Assembly (NCBI RefSeq): GCF_900573885.1
Contig: NZ_UPSE01000306.1
Coordinates: forward strand, 62,001-126,000
DNA length: 64,000 nucleotides
Origin: Pseudomonas viridiflava
GTDB lineage: Bacteria; Pseudomonadota; Gammaproteobacteria; Pseudomonadales; Pseudomonadaceae
Direction of reading: 5' to 3'
The notes beneath the pieces are model-generated. The model worked only from the letters and a program-made list of their open reading frames with translations. It was not told the DNA's origin and made no database searches. Made by a program: the position numbers and the translations under genes. Shown here in pieces: positions 38,386 through 45,627 of the stretch. Numbering within the stretch: the first letter of the stretch is position 1; each line of letters begins with the position of its first letter.

Positions 38386-38400
38386 AATACGTATTAATAC
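38385..38400. promoter_or_regulatory. Overlapping palindromes, probable GntR/UTRA operator
   Basis: The sequence TAATACGTATTA (38385-38396) is a perfect 12-bp palindrome, and GTATTAATAC (38391-38400) is a second perfect palindrome that shares half of it. The site lies in the divergent region between the ABC-transporter operon and the gntR-type gene. HutC-subfamily GntR regulators bind GT-N-TA-N-AC-like palindromes, and the second one agrees with this. Confidence 0.6.
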
Positions 38401-38482
38401 AAGTTAACCCCAAGACTGAATATTCATAACCTTAGAAGCAAGCGGCCAACTGCCCTGCTTCTCGCGCTCAGGACTTCTCACC

Positions 38483-39211
38483 GTGACCTTGCAACGCGAC
38501 AGTTCCACCTCGCTTTACGAGCAGATCGCTCACCAATTGCTGACTGAAATCCAGCAAGGCCACTTCGGCGCTCTGGGCAAACTGCCGTCGGAATCCGAGC
38601 TGGTGGAGCGCTTCCAGGTCAGCCGCGTGACCATCCGTTTGGCCCTGGCCAAGCTGGGCGATGACGGCGTGGTGGAGCGCAAACAAGGCAAAGGCACGTT
38701 TGTGGCCGCACAACAGGTGCGCCACGACCTCGACGCCCTGCGCAGCTTTCACGATTCGCTGGTGTTGCAAGGCCTGGCGCCGACCATGCGCCTGCTCGCC
38801 CATCGCCGCGTGGCGGTGCCGGACGAGCTGACCCCGTTGTTCAGCGAAGCCTGCGTAATGGTCGAGCGCTTGCATTCTGTGGACGACGAACCCATCGCCT
38901 TCGCCCGCAGCTACCTCACTGCCGAGCTGGCTGACGTCGACTGGCCCAGCGTCGAACAAGAGCCGCTGTACTCGGTGCTGGAGCGCGTGACAGGTAAACC
39001 CGTGGTGCGCGCCGACATGGCCATTCGCGCCCGCGAAGCCGACAAAAAGCTCGCCGAACACCTGGGCATCAAACGCGGCACGGCGCTGCTGGTGATGCAG
39101 CGCACCTCGTGGTTCGACGAGCAGCAATGTTGTGATCGCACCACCTTCTACATCCGCCCCGAACGCTATGAATTTGTTCTCAGCGGCGTGTTCAAAAACC
39201 GTCAGGCGTAA
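38483..39211 (+). CDS. GntR-family transcriptional regulator with UTRA ligand domain (HutC subfamily)
   Basis: The product has 242 residues from a GTG start at 38483, with an AGGA ribosome site about 10 nt upstream. The N-terminal winged HTH is at ~10-75 (LPSESELVERFQVSRVTIRLALAKL, KQGKGTFV) and the UTRA effector-binding domain at ~95-235 (MVERLHSVDDEPIAFARSYL). It is divergent from the sulfonate-type ABC operon and is followed after 50 nt by a ProX-like binding protein and permease on the same strand. It therefore probably controls both sides in response to a transported metabolite; the operator candidate is at 38385-38400. Confidence 0.92.
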   Translation: MTLQRDSSTSLYEQIAHQLLTEIQQGHFGALGKLPSESELVERFQVSRVTIRLALAKLGDDGVVERKQGKGTFVAAQQVRHDLDALRSFHDSLVLQGLAPTMRLLAHRRVAVPDELTPLFSEACVMVERLHSVDDEPIAFARSYLTAELADVDWPSVEQEPLYSVLERVTGKPVVRADMAIRAREADKKLAEHLGIKRGTALLVMQRTSWFDEQQCCDRTTFYIRPERYEFVLSGVFKNRQA

Positions 39212-39261
39212 AAGAAATCGCCTAGGATTCGCAACGACTCTCCGCACAAAAGGAACGCGCG

Positions 39262-40272
39262 ATGCATTCGATTACTCGCTGGCTGGGCGGCGCTGCACTG
39301 GCTTTCACCTTGTTAATGCCAACGGCGCACGCGGCCGAGCCGAAGCCGATTTACTTCGGCGACCTCACCTGGGAAAGCGGCAGCCTGATCACCGAAGTGC
39401 TGCGCGTGCTGGTGGAAAAAGGCTACGGCTTGAAGACCGACACCCAGCCCGGCAGCACCGTCAGCCTGGAAGTGGCCCTGGCGCGCAATGACATTCAGGT
39501 GATCGGCGAAGAATGGGCCGGCCGCAGCCCCGCCTGGGTCAAGGCCGAGGCCGAAGGCAAAGTGTTTGGCCTGGGCGATATCGTGAAAAACGCCGACGAA
39601 GGCTGGTGGGTGCCGGATTACGTCATTCACGGCGACGCCGCCAAAGGCATCAAAGCCGTGGCGCCGGACTTGCGTTCGGTCAGCGACCTGCCCCGCTACG
39701 CGGAAGTGTTTCGCGACGCCGAGCAACCGGAAAAAGGCCGCTTCCTCAACAGCCCCGCCGGCTGGACCTCGGAAGTGGTGAACACGCAAAAACTCAAAGC
39801 CTATGGCCTGACCGACAGCTACGTGAACTTCCGCACCGGCTCGGGTGCTGCGCTGGATGCCGAAATCACCTCGTCCATTCGCCGGGGCAAACCGGTGCTG
39901 TTTTATTACTGGTCGCCAACGCCATTGATGGGCCGCTACAAGCTGGTGTGCCTGGAAGAACCGGCCTTCGACGCCGACGCCTGGAAAACCCTCACCGACA
40001 GCAAAAACCCTAACCCGCGCGGCACCCGTTCGCTGGCCGCGCGCTTGTCGATTGGCGTGTCGGCGCCCTTCCGTGCGCAACACCCGGAGCTGGTGGCGAT
40101 GTTTGAAAAGGTCGACTTCCCCATCGCCCTGCTCAACACCACCCTGGCGAGCATGAGTGAAAAACGCCAATCGCCACGCGCCGCCGCCGAGGCGTTTCTC
40201 AAAGCCAACCCGCAGGTGTGGCAGGCGTGGGTCAGTGACGAGGCGCGCAGCAAGGTCGAGGCGGCGCTGTGA
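39262..40272 (+). CDS. Glycine betaine/proline-type ABC transporter substrate-binding protein (ProX/OpuAC)
   Basis: This 336-residue protein has a signal peptide (ends MPTAHAAEP) and an AGGAA ribosome site. It matches the OpuAC family, with IYFGDLTWESGSL near the N-terminus, IGEEWAGRSPAW and GWWVPDYV. The Trp-rich segments fit an aromatic cage for a quaternary amine, which is known for the family but not proven here. Its stop overlaps the GTG start of the permease (GTGA). No ATPase gene of the ProV/OpuAA type is adjacent. Confidence 0.9.
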   Translation: MHSITRWLGGAALAFTLLMPTAHAAEPKPIYFGDLTWESGSLITEVLRVLVEKGYGLKTDTQPGSTVSLEVALARNDIQVIGEEWAGRSPAWVKAEAEGKVFGLGDIVKNADEGWWVPDYVIHGDAAKGIKAVAPDLRSVSDLPRYAEVFRDAEQPEKGRFLNSPAGWTSEVVNTQKLKAYGLTDSYVNFRTGSGAALDAEITSSIRRGKPVLFYYWSPTPLMGRYKLVCLEEPAFDADAWKTLTDSKNPNPRGTRSLAARLSIGVSAPFRAQHPELVAMFEKVDFPIALLNTTLASMSEKRQSPRAAAEAFLKANPQVWQAWVSDEARSKVEAAL

Positions 40273-41114
40273 GTTCAGGCTTTCCGGAAAGCCTGCACCA
40301 CTCCATCGCCGATCCGGTCAACCGCCTGGTGGATGGCCTGGTCGTCAACTATGGCGACCAGCTGCGGCAAGTAGCGGACACCTTGTTGCTGGGCGTCACC
40401 TGGCTGGAAAGCGGCTTGCGCGCCCTGCCCTGGTGGCTGCTGCTGATAGGGGTATTCGCCCTCGCCTGGCATGCCGGGCGCAGTTGGAAACGGGCGCTGG
40501 CACTGGTGGCGCTGATGTTTCTGATCGGCGTGGTCGGCCTGTGGGACAAACTGCTGCAAACCTGCGCCCTGGTGCTGGTGGCCACGGGCTTGTGCGTGCT
40601 GCTCGGCGTGCCCATCGGCGTACTGCTCGCCTTCCGGCCCACGGCGCGGCGAGTGATCATGCCGGTGCTCGATGTGATGCAAACGCTGCCCAGCTTTGTG
40701 TATTTGATTCCGGTGCTGATGCTGTTTGGCCTGGGCAAGATTCCGGCTATTTTCGCCACCCTCATCTACGCGCTGCCGCCGCTGATTCGCCTCACTGATC
40801 TGGGCTTGCGCCAAGTCGACACCTCGGTGCGCGAAGCCGCGCGCTGCCTGGGTGCCACGCGCTGGCAAGTGCTGCGCAATGTGGAATTGCCGCTGGCGCT
40901 TCCCAGCATCATGGCCGGGCTGAACCAGACGGTGATGATGGCGCTGTCGATGGTGGTCGTCGCCTCGATGATTGGCGCACGCGGGCTGGGCGAAGAAGTG
41001 TTGGTGGGCATTCAAACCCTGGATGTTGGCCGCGGCGTAGAAGCCGGGCTGGCCATCGTGGCGCTGGCGGTGATCATTGACCGCATCACCCAGGACTATG
41101 GCCGCCGGGCCTAG
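40269..41114 (+). CDS. ABC transporter permease, ProW/OpuAB type
   Basis: The GTG start at 40269 overlaps the stop of the binding-protein gene. The 281-residue product has about seven to eight hydrophobic segments and the coupling motif VREAARCLGATRWQVLRNVELP. The C-terminal part ARGLGEEVLVGIQTLDVGRGVEAGLAIVALAVIIDRI is typical for ProW-like permeases of glycine betaine, choline or carnitine importers. There is no ATPase gene next to it, so it must use one from elsewhere. The stop codon overlaps that of the convergent gene at a CTAG. Confidence 0.9.
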   Translation: MSSGFPESLHHSIADPVNRLVDGLVVNYGDQLRQVADTLLLGVTWLESGLRALPWWLLLIGVFALAWHAGRSWKRALALVALMFLIGVVGLWDKLLQTCALVLVATGLCVLLGVPIGVLLAFRPTARRVIMPVLDVMQTLPSFVYLIPVLMLFGLGKIPAIFATLIYALPPLIRLTDLGLRQVDTSVREAARCLGATRWQVLRNVELPLALPSIMAGLNQTVMMALSMVVVASMIGARGLGEEVLVGIQTLDVGRGVEAGLAIVALAVIIDRITQDYGRRA

Positions 41115-41869
41115 TTGTCCACACTCAAGCCGTGGCGCTCGGCGATGGTCTTGTACACGCCGTTGCGCCGCAGCTTGGCCAACGCCTGATTGAAGCGTTC
41201 CAGCAATTGCTCGGTTTCAGGGTAGTTGCGCGAGGTCATCAGGTAGTTGTGGCCGACCGCCAGCGGCGTTTCCAGCGTACGAAAGCTGGCGTGGTCCTCG
41301 GCTGGAAAATGCTTGCGAATCACGTCCCAGCCGACCACATCCACCGCCGGCGCCAGGTCTACGCGCCCGGCTCGCAGTTTTTTGAAACTGGACTCCTCGC
41401 TGGTCGCCGACTCCACCTGTAAACCGGCCTCAGCCAGCAGCGCCTCGTAGTAATAACCGCGCACGCCGCCGATTCGGTATTCCTGCAACTCGCTCAGGGA
41501 AGTGAAGGTGCGCGGGTAGCCCTGATCCGTCGGGCTGTAATAGAAAAACAGGGTTTTCTTGGCATACAGCGGTTGGGAAAACAGAAACTTCGCGTCGCGC
41601 TCAGGCGTTGGCACATACGGCATGGTCGCCCACACCTGCAACTCGTCGACCGCCCGCTCGCAACGCGGCCAAGGCATAAACCGCAGGGTGAATTTCACCC
41701 CCATTTCCTTGCCGATCTGCGGCAGCAGCTCAGTGAGAAAGCTGTTTTTGGGGTTGGAGCTGACAAAAGGCGGCAGCTCGCTGGTGGCGATGGTCAGCAC
41801 AGGCGTGACAGCCTGAACCGGGCCGCTTAGCGCGGCCAGGCAGAGGATGGAGAGGATGAGCGTTTTGAT
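41111..41869 (-). CDS. Periplasmic solute-binding protein, family 3 (amino-acid type), start codon abnormal
   Basis: The mature part (LTIATSELPPFVSSN ... YKTIAERHGLSVDN) is an SBP_bac_3 protein, similar to amino-acid or polar-compound sensors. The frame extends upstream through a convincing signal peptide (IKTLILSILCLAALSGPVQA) but contains no ATG, GTG or TTG before that segment. The best ribosome site (AGGCGGA) would place the start at an ATC codon at 41869-41867. The first usual start is a GTG at 41803-41801, which would remove the signal peptide. Either a rare ATC start, a mutated start or a sequence error is present. No permease is adjacent on this strand. Confidence 0.7.
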   Translation of the reverse strand: MKTLILSILCLAALSGPVQAVTPVLTIATSELPPFVSSNPKNSFLTELLPQIGKEMGVKFTLRFMPWPRCERAVDELQVWATMPYVPTPERDAKFLFSQPLYAKKTLFFYYSPTDQGYPRTFTSLSELQEYRIGGVRGYYYEALLAEAGLQVESATSEESSFKKLRAGRVDLAPAVDVVGWDVIRKHFPAEDHASFRTLETPLAVGHNYLMTSRNYPETEQLLERFNQALAKLRRNGVYKTIAERHGLSVDN

Positions 41870-41972
41870 TGGATTGTCCGCCTGGGTGGCAAGCTGGATG
41901 AGTTATAGAACTCTAGACAATTTAAACGGGAGGGGAAGGTAGAGCGGTGGTGGATTCGGCCCTCTCCCCTAG

Positions 41973-42059
41973 CCCCTCTCCCGTAAACGGGAGAGGGGAA
42001 TCAATCGAAGTCGAGGCGGCAATTGCGGTCTAGCCCCCTCTCCCGCTGGCGGGAGAGGG
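41973..42059. repeat. Pair of C/T-rich palindromic repeats between solute-binding gene and nirD
   Basis: Two near-identical hairpins occur: CCCCTCTCCCGT/ACGGGAGAGGGG with a 2-nt loop (41973-41998) and CCCTCTCCCGC/GCGGGAGAGGG with a 2-nt loop (42036-42059). Such CCCTCTCCC elements are common intergenic repeats in many proteobacterial genomes. They follow nirD in the transcription direction and could act as a transcript end stabiliser; no T-run is present. Confidence 0.85.
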
Positions 42060-42075
42060 TTGGGGTGAGGGGCCG

Positions 42076-42423
42076 TTAAGCCAAAAACACCTCCACCACC
42101 TCCCCGCTCACCCGCACCGGCCACACCTTCAACGCCTGCTCCGGGTATTCCAGACAGGTGCCATCCTGCAAGCGAAAGTGCTGCTTGTACAACGGCGCCG
42201 CCACCACCAGATCCCCCGCCAGGCTGCCGATAATGCCGCGGCCAATCACATTGGCGCCCGACAGCGGGTCGCGGTTTTCCACGGCGAAAACCTGCTCGCC
42301 CTCGGGCAGGTAAAACAGCGCCACCTGCACGCCGTCCACCAGCGACACCACGCCCGAATTGGCCACCAGATCCGCCCGCGCACACACACCGGTCCAGCCT
42401 TGTTCTCGTGCCATGGCCTGCAT
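42076..42423 (-). CDS. nirD: Assimilatory nitrite reductase, small subunit
   Basis: The product has 115 residues from the ATG at 42423, overlapping the nirB stop (TGATG). It has the Rieske-like NirD fold: VFAVENRDPLSGANVIGRGIIG and VVAAPLYKQHFRLQDGTCLEYP. As in other NirD proteins, the Cys-His pairs for a Rieske cluster are absent. It forms the NADH-dependent nitrite reductase with NirB and is co-transcribed with it. Confidence 0.95.
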   Translation of the reverse strand: MQAMAREQGWTGVCARADLVANSGVVSLVDGVQVALFYLPEGEQVFAVENRDPLSGANVIGRGIIGSLAGDLVVAAPLYKQHFRLQDGTCLEYPEQALKVWPVRVSGEVVEVFLA

Positions 42424-44987
42424 CACACCACCTCCACTGCGTTGATCAGTTTGAGTTCGTCGAGCTGAATCGGGCGAATCTGCCCGCGCTCTTTGACGAA
42501 GTGAATATCCGGGTCGCCGCCCTTGGCGTTGACGAAGGTGCGGAAGCGTTTGAGTTTTTCCGGGTCTTTCAAGGCGTTGGCCCATTCGCATTCATAGCGG
42601 TCGACCACCAGTTGCATCTGTGCTTCCAGCTCGGCAGCCAGGCCCAGGCTGTCGTCGATGACCACGGCCTTCAGGTAATCCAGGCCGCCTTCCAGGCTTT
42701 CGCGCCACACCGAGGTGCGTTGCAGCTTGTCGGCGGTGCGGATGTAGAGCATCAGGAAGCGGTCGATGTAGCGGATCAGCGTCTCGTCATCGAGGTCGGT
42801 GGCGAACAGTTCGGCGTGGCGTGGGCGCATGCCGCCGTTGCCGCTGATGTACAGGTTCCAGCCCTTCTCGGTGGCGATCACACCCACGTCTTTGCTCTGC
42901 GCTTCGGCGCATTCGCGGGTGCAGCCGGACACGGCGAACTTGAGCTTGTGCGGCGAGCGCAGGCCCTTGTAGCGGTCTTCGATAAACAGCGCCATCTTCA
43001 CGCTGTCCTGCACACCGTAGCGGCACCAGGTGCTGCCGACGCAGCTTTTCACCGTGCGGGTCGACTTGCCGTAGGCGTGGCCGGTTTCAAAGCCGGCGGC
43101 AATCAGCTCGCCCCAGATATCCGGCAGTTCATGCAACTGTGCGCCAAACAGGTCGATGCGCTGACCGCCGGTGATCTTGGTGTAGAGATCGTACTTTTTC
43201 GCCACGGCGCCGATGGCGATCAGGCCGTCCGGGGTGATCTCGCCACCGGGAATACGCGGTACCACCGAGTAGGTGCCGTTCTTCTGCATGTTGGCCATAA
43301 AAGTGTCATTGGTGTCTTGCAGCGGCACCAGCCACGGTTCCTGAATCGGCCGGTTCCAGCACGAGGCGAGAATCGAGCCGATGGCAGGTTTGCAGATGTC
43401 GCAGCCGACCTGGCCTTTGCCGTGGCGGGCGAGCATGTCTTCGAAGGTTTCGATGCCGCCTACGCGCACCAGCGAGTACAGCTCCTGACGCGTGTAGGCG
43501 AAGTGCTCGCACAGGCTCTTGTCGACCACCACACCGCGCGCGGTCAGTTCGTGCTCGAACACTTGCTTGAGCAAGCCCACGCAGCCGCCGCAACCGGTGG
43601 CCGCTTTGGTTTGCGCCTTGAGGCCGGCGAGGTCGCTGCAACCATTGTCGATGGCGCAGCAGATCGCGCCTTTACTGACGTTATGGCACGAGCATACGGT
43701 GGCCGTGGCGGGCAGCGCGTCCACGCCCAGGGCCGGGGCGGCGGCGCCTTGGGGCAGAATCAGACTGGCCGGGTCGGCCGGCAAGGTGATGCCGTTCTGC
43801 ACGTATTGCAGCAGCGTGTCGTAGTAACTGTTGTCGCCCACCAGCACGGCGCCGAGGGCCTGTTTGCCGTCCGCGGAAACGATCAGGCGGCGGTAGGTAG
43901 AGGTGGCTTCGTCGATAAACCGGTAGCTGCGTGCACCCTGGGTGGCGCCGTGGGCATCGCCGATGGAGCCGACATCTACACCCAGCAGTTTCAACTTGGT
44001 CGACATGTCGGCACCGAGAAATGGCTGGGCGCTGTCGTCGCTCAGGCCCACCGCATCGCACAGTTGCGCGGCCACGCTGCGCGCCATTTGATAACCCGGC
44101 GCGACCAGACCGAAGATGCTGCCGTTCCACGCCGCGCATTCGCCGATGGCGAAAATGCGTGCATCGCTGCTGCGGCACTGGCTGTCGATGGCGATGCCGC
44201 CACGGGCGCCCAGTTCCAGCTCACAGGCTTTGGCCAGGGCGTCTTGCGGGCGGATGCCGGCGGAGAACACGATCAGGTCGGTTTCCAGAAATTCGTCATG
44301 GGCGAAGTTCATGCGGTAGCGGTAGTCGCTGCCCGGCGTGATCGACTGGGTGCCGCGCGACAGGTGCACGCTTACGCCGAGTTCTTCGATCCGCGCCTTC
44401 AGCGCCTGGCCGCCGTGGTCGTCCAGTTGCACCGGCATCAGGCGCGGGGCGAATTCCACCACATGGGCTTCGAGGCCGAGAGACTTCAGCGCATTCGCCG
44501 CTTCCAGCCCCAGCAAGCCGCCGCCGACTACCACGCCACGACGGGCGTTTTTCGCGGCGGCCTGAATGGTGTCGAGGTCCGCCAGGGTGCGGTAGACCAA
44601 ACGCGAGTCGCCGGCCGCGCCTTCAATCGGCGGCACGAACGGATAAGAACCGGTGGCCAGCACTAAGTGGTCGTAGGGCACGCAGCCATTGGCGGTGATC
44701 ACTTCCTGACGGGCGCGGTCGATTTCCAGCACCGGCACACCCAGGTGCAGGGTCACGCCGGGCGTCTGGTACAGCGCGGCCTCGCCCAAGGCCAGCGACT
44801 CGGCATCGCGGCCGCCGAAGTACTCGGACAAATGCACACGGTCATAGGCGCGCAGCGGTTCTTCGCTGAACACCTCGATGCGGTAATGCGCCAAGGCGCC
44901 CCGCTCCACCAGTTGCTCGACACAGTGATGGCCCACCATGCCGTTGCCGATTACCACCAGGGTTTGCAGTTCATTTGTGCTGTTCAT
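42423..44987 (-). CDS. nirB: NAD(P)H-dependent assimilatory nitrite reductase, large subunit
   Basis: The ATG at 44987 (MNSTNELQTLVVIGNGMVG) gives 854 residues, the usual NirB length. Order of parts: FAD/NAD-binding region (IGNGMVGHHCVEQL at ~14-27, GGGLLGLEAANAL mid-region), a BFD-like [2Fe-2S] segment (CSCHNVSKGAICCAI near 432, TGCGGCVGL), a nitrite/sulfite reductase ferredoxin-like domain, and the sirohaem/[4Fe-4S] site (SCVGSTWCRYG and SGCTRECAEAQSKD near ~687). It reduces nitrite to ammonium in the cytoplasm. The 640-nt region before it holds a sigma-54 promoter, ANTAR hairpins and a leader terminator. Confidence 0.97.
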   Translation of the reverse strand: MNSTNELQTLVVIGNGMVGHHCVEQLVERGALAHYRIEVFSEEPLRAYDRVHLSEYFGGRDAESLALGEAALYQTPGVTLHLGVPVLEIDRARQEVITANGCVPYDHLVLATGSYPFVPPIEGAAGDSRLVYRTLADLDTIQAAAKNARRGVVVGGGLLGLEAANALKSLGLEAHVVEFAPRLMPVQLDDHGGQALKARIEELGVSVHLSRGTQSITPGSDYRYRMNFAHDEFLETDLIVFSAGIRPQDALAKACELELGARGGIAIDSQCRSSDARIFAIGECAAWNGSIFGLVAPGYQMARSVAAQLCDAVGLSDDSAQPFLGADMSTKLKLLGVDVGSIGDAHGATQGARSYRFIDEATSTYRRLIVSADGKQALGAVLVGDNSYYDTLLQYVQNGITLPADPASLILPQGAAAPALGVDALPATATVCSCHNVSKGAICCAIDNGCSDLAGLKAQTKAATGCGGCVGLLKQVFEHELTARGVVVDKSLCEHFAYTRQELYSLVRVGGIETFEDMLARHGKGQVGCDICKPAIGSILASCWNRPIQEPWLVPLQDTNDTFMANMQKNGTYSVVPRIPGGEITPDGLIAIGAVAKKYDLYTKITGGQRIDLFGAQLHELPDIWGELIAAGFETGHAYGKSTRTVKSCVGSTWCRYGVQDSVKMALFIEDRYKGLRSPHKLKFAVSGCTRECAEAQSKDVGVIATEKGWNLYISGNGGMRPRHAELFATDLDDETLIRYIDRFLMLYIRTADKLQRTSVWRESLEGGLDYLKAVVIDDSLGLAAELEAQMQLVVDRYECEWANALKDPEKLKRFRTFVNAKGGDPDIHFVKERGQIRPIQLDELKLINAVEVV

Positions 44988-45025
44988 AGACGTACCTGCC
45001 AGAGCCAACGCGGTTTTGTCGAAGC

Positions 45026-45064
45026 AAAAAAAAAGCGCCCGGAACCAAAAAGGTTCCAGGCGCC
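45026..45064 (-). terminator. Leader terminator (attenuator) of nirBD
   Basis: On the minus strand GCGCCTGGAACC pairs with GGTTCCGGGCGC over 12 bp (one G-U) around a 5-nt loop, followed by nine T (45034-45026). It stands in the 5' leader, 39 nt before the nirB start, so it can only work as a conditional terminator. Its 5' arm overlaps the hexaloop hairpin at 45057-45072. Confidence 0.9.
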
Positions 45065-45149
45065 TTTGCCTGTTCGTGCTGCCGGCCCTTGAGCCAAAGC
45101 AGTCATGTAGTACCCGGGCCGTTTGCGGCCAGACGATCGCCATTGATCG
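45057..45149 (-). promoter_or_regulatory. ANTAR (NasT) target: two hexaloop hairpins in the nirB leader
   Basis: P1 (45149-45134) is CGATC-AATGGC-GATCG and P2 (45072-45057) is CAGGC-AAAGGC-GCCTG on the minus strand. Both have perfect 5-bp stems and six-base loops with A at position 1 and G at position 4, the published signature of ANTAR-protein RNA targets. The 3' arm of P2 is also part of the terminator 5' arm, so the two structures exclude each other. Confidence 0.8.
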
Positions 45150-45194
45150 ACAGGGCATCCCACACGCTGCAACGCGGCGGGTTGCAGTCACGTA

Positions 45195-45210
45195 TGCAGC
45201 GGTTGTGCCA
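45195..45210 (-). promoter_or_regulatory. Sigma-54 promoter of nirBD
   Basis: The minus strand reads TGGCAC-AACCGC-TGCA, with GG and GC separated by exactly 10 nt (-24/-12 type). The start of transcription is expected near 45184, about 35 nt before hairpin P1. NtrC-dependent activation is inferred from the pathway. Confidence 0.75.
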
Positions 45211-45345
45211 GAAGGAAAATAACAACGGCGCAGAGGCCGAGGGACGGGGGGTTGTGCGATTTGCCGGCAAGCACCACTGTGCGTCGCCGAGGACCAAAAA
45301 GGTGCGATAAACGTGCGCTGCGCCCCAAGCTGACGCGCACCGACC

Positions 45346-45457
45346 CGTAGGTTGGGTTGAGCCAAAGGCGAAGCCCAACGGGTTTGCGCGCGAACAAACG
45401 CAGGCGTAAGCCCAGCAATCGTGGTGTTGGGCTTCGCTGTGTTCAACCCAACCTACG
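45346..45457. repeat. Inverted pair of CGTAGGTTGGGTTGA elements between nirB and nitrate reductase promoters
   Basis: The 15-bp arms CGTAGGTTGGGTTGA (45346-45360) and TCAACCCAACCTACG (45443-45457) are perfect inverted copies, each followed inwards by a related GCGAAGCCCAAC segment. A further single copy lies at 56656-56690. This is a widespread small intergenic repeat of bacteria, not a gene. It occupies most of the space between the two divergent sigma-54 promoters. Confidence 0.85.
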
Positions 45458-45495
45458 CCGTTCCCACAGGGGTGTGGTGTGGCTCGTGCCCTACT

Positions 45496-45511
45496 TGGCC
45501 CAGCCATTGCT
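45496..45511 (+). promoter_or_regulatory. Sigma-54 promoter of the nitrate reductase gene
   Basis: The sequence TTGGCCCAGCCATTGCT (starting at 45495) has GG (45497-45498) and GC (45509-45510) with exactly 10 nt between, close to the -24/-12 consensus. Expected transcription start is about 45522, just before the first leader hairpin. Confidence 0.75.
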
Positions 45512-45524
45512 ACACACACGCAAA

Positions 45525-45568
45525 GGCCATCAACGTCGGTGGCCGCACATTCAGGCAAAGGCGCCATG
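45525..45568 (+). promoter_or_regulatory. ANTAR (NasT) target hairpins in the nitrate reductase leader
   Basis: P1 (45525-45544) is GGCCATC-AACGTC-GGTGGCC, a 7-bp stem with one G-U pair. P2 is GGC-AAAGGC-GCC (45554-45565), which CAT (45548-45550) and ATG (45566-45568) can extend across a 3-nt bulge. Both hexaloops have A1 and G4. The P2 3' side overlaps the following terminator arm. Confidence 0.75.
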
Positions 45569-45608
45569 CAGCCCCGTTGAAAAACGGTGCGCTGCATGGC
45601 GCCTTTTT
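45560..45608 (+). terminator. Leader terminator (attenuator) of the nitrate reductase gene
   Basis: A perfect 13-bp stem GGCGCCATGCAGC (45560-45572) with GCTGCATGGCGCC (45591-45603) is followed by TTTTT. The loop itself contains a small CCGTT-GAAA-AACGG hairpin. It lies 20 nt before the start codon, so it must be conditional. Confidence 0.9.
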
Positions 45609-45627
45609 CGTTTCAGCGGGGAATGAC

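Noticed and set aside
41940..42060. CRISPR-like repeat array
   Set aside because: Only two palindromic copies without regular spacers; they are ordinary intergenic hairpin repeats.
42408..44666. 752-codon plus-strand frame opposite nirB
   Set aside because: Antisense to the clear NirB motifs; no ribosome site or family match.
45241..45300. NtrC-type site around GCACCACTGTGC
   Set aside because: The half-site spacing is 4 nt instead of the ~7 nt in the usual GCAC...GTGC consensus, so the match is not convincing.
44988..45446. N-terminal extension of NirB to 45446
   Set aside because: The extension runs through the leader terminator and sigma-54 promoter; NirB families start at the MNSTNELQTLVVIGNG segment.
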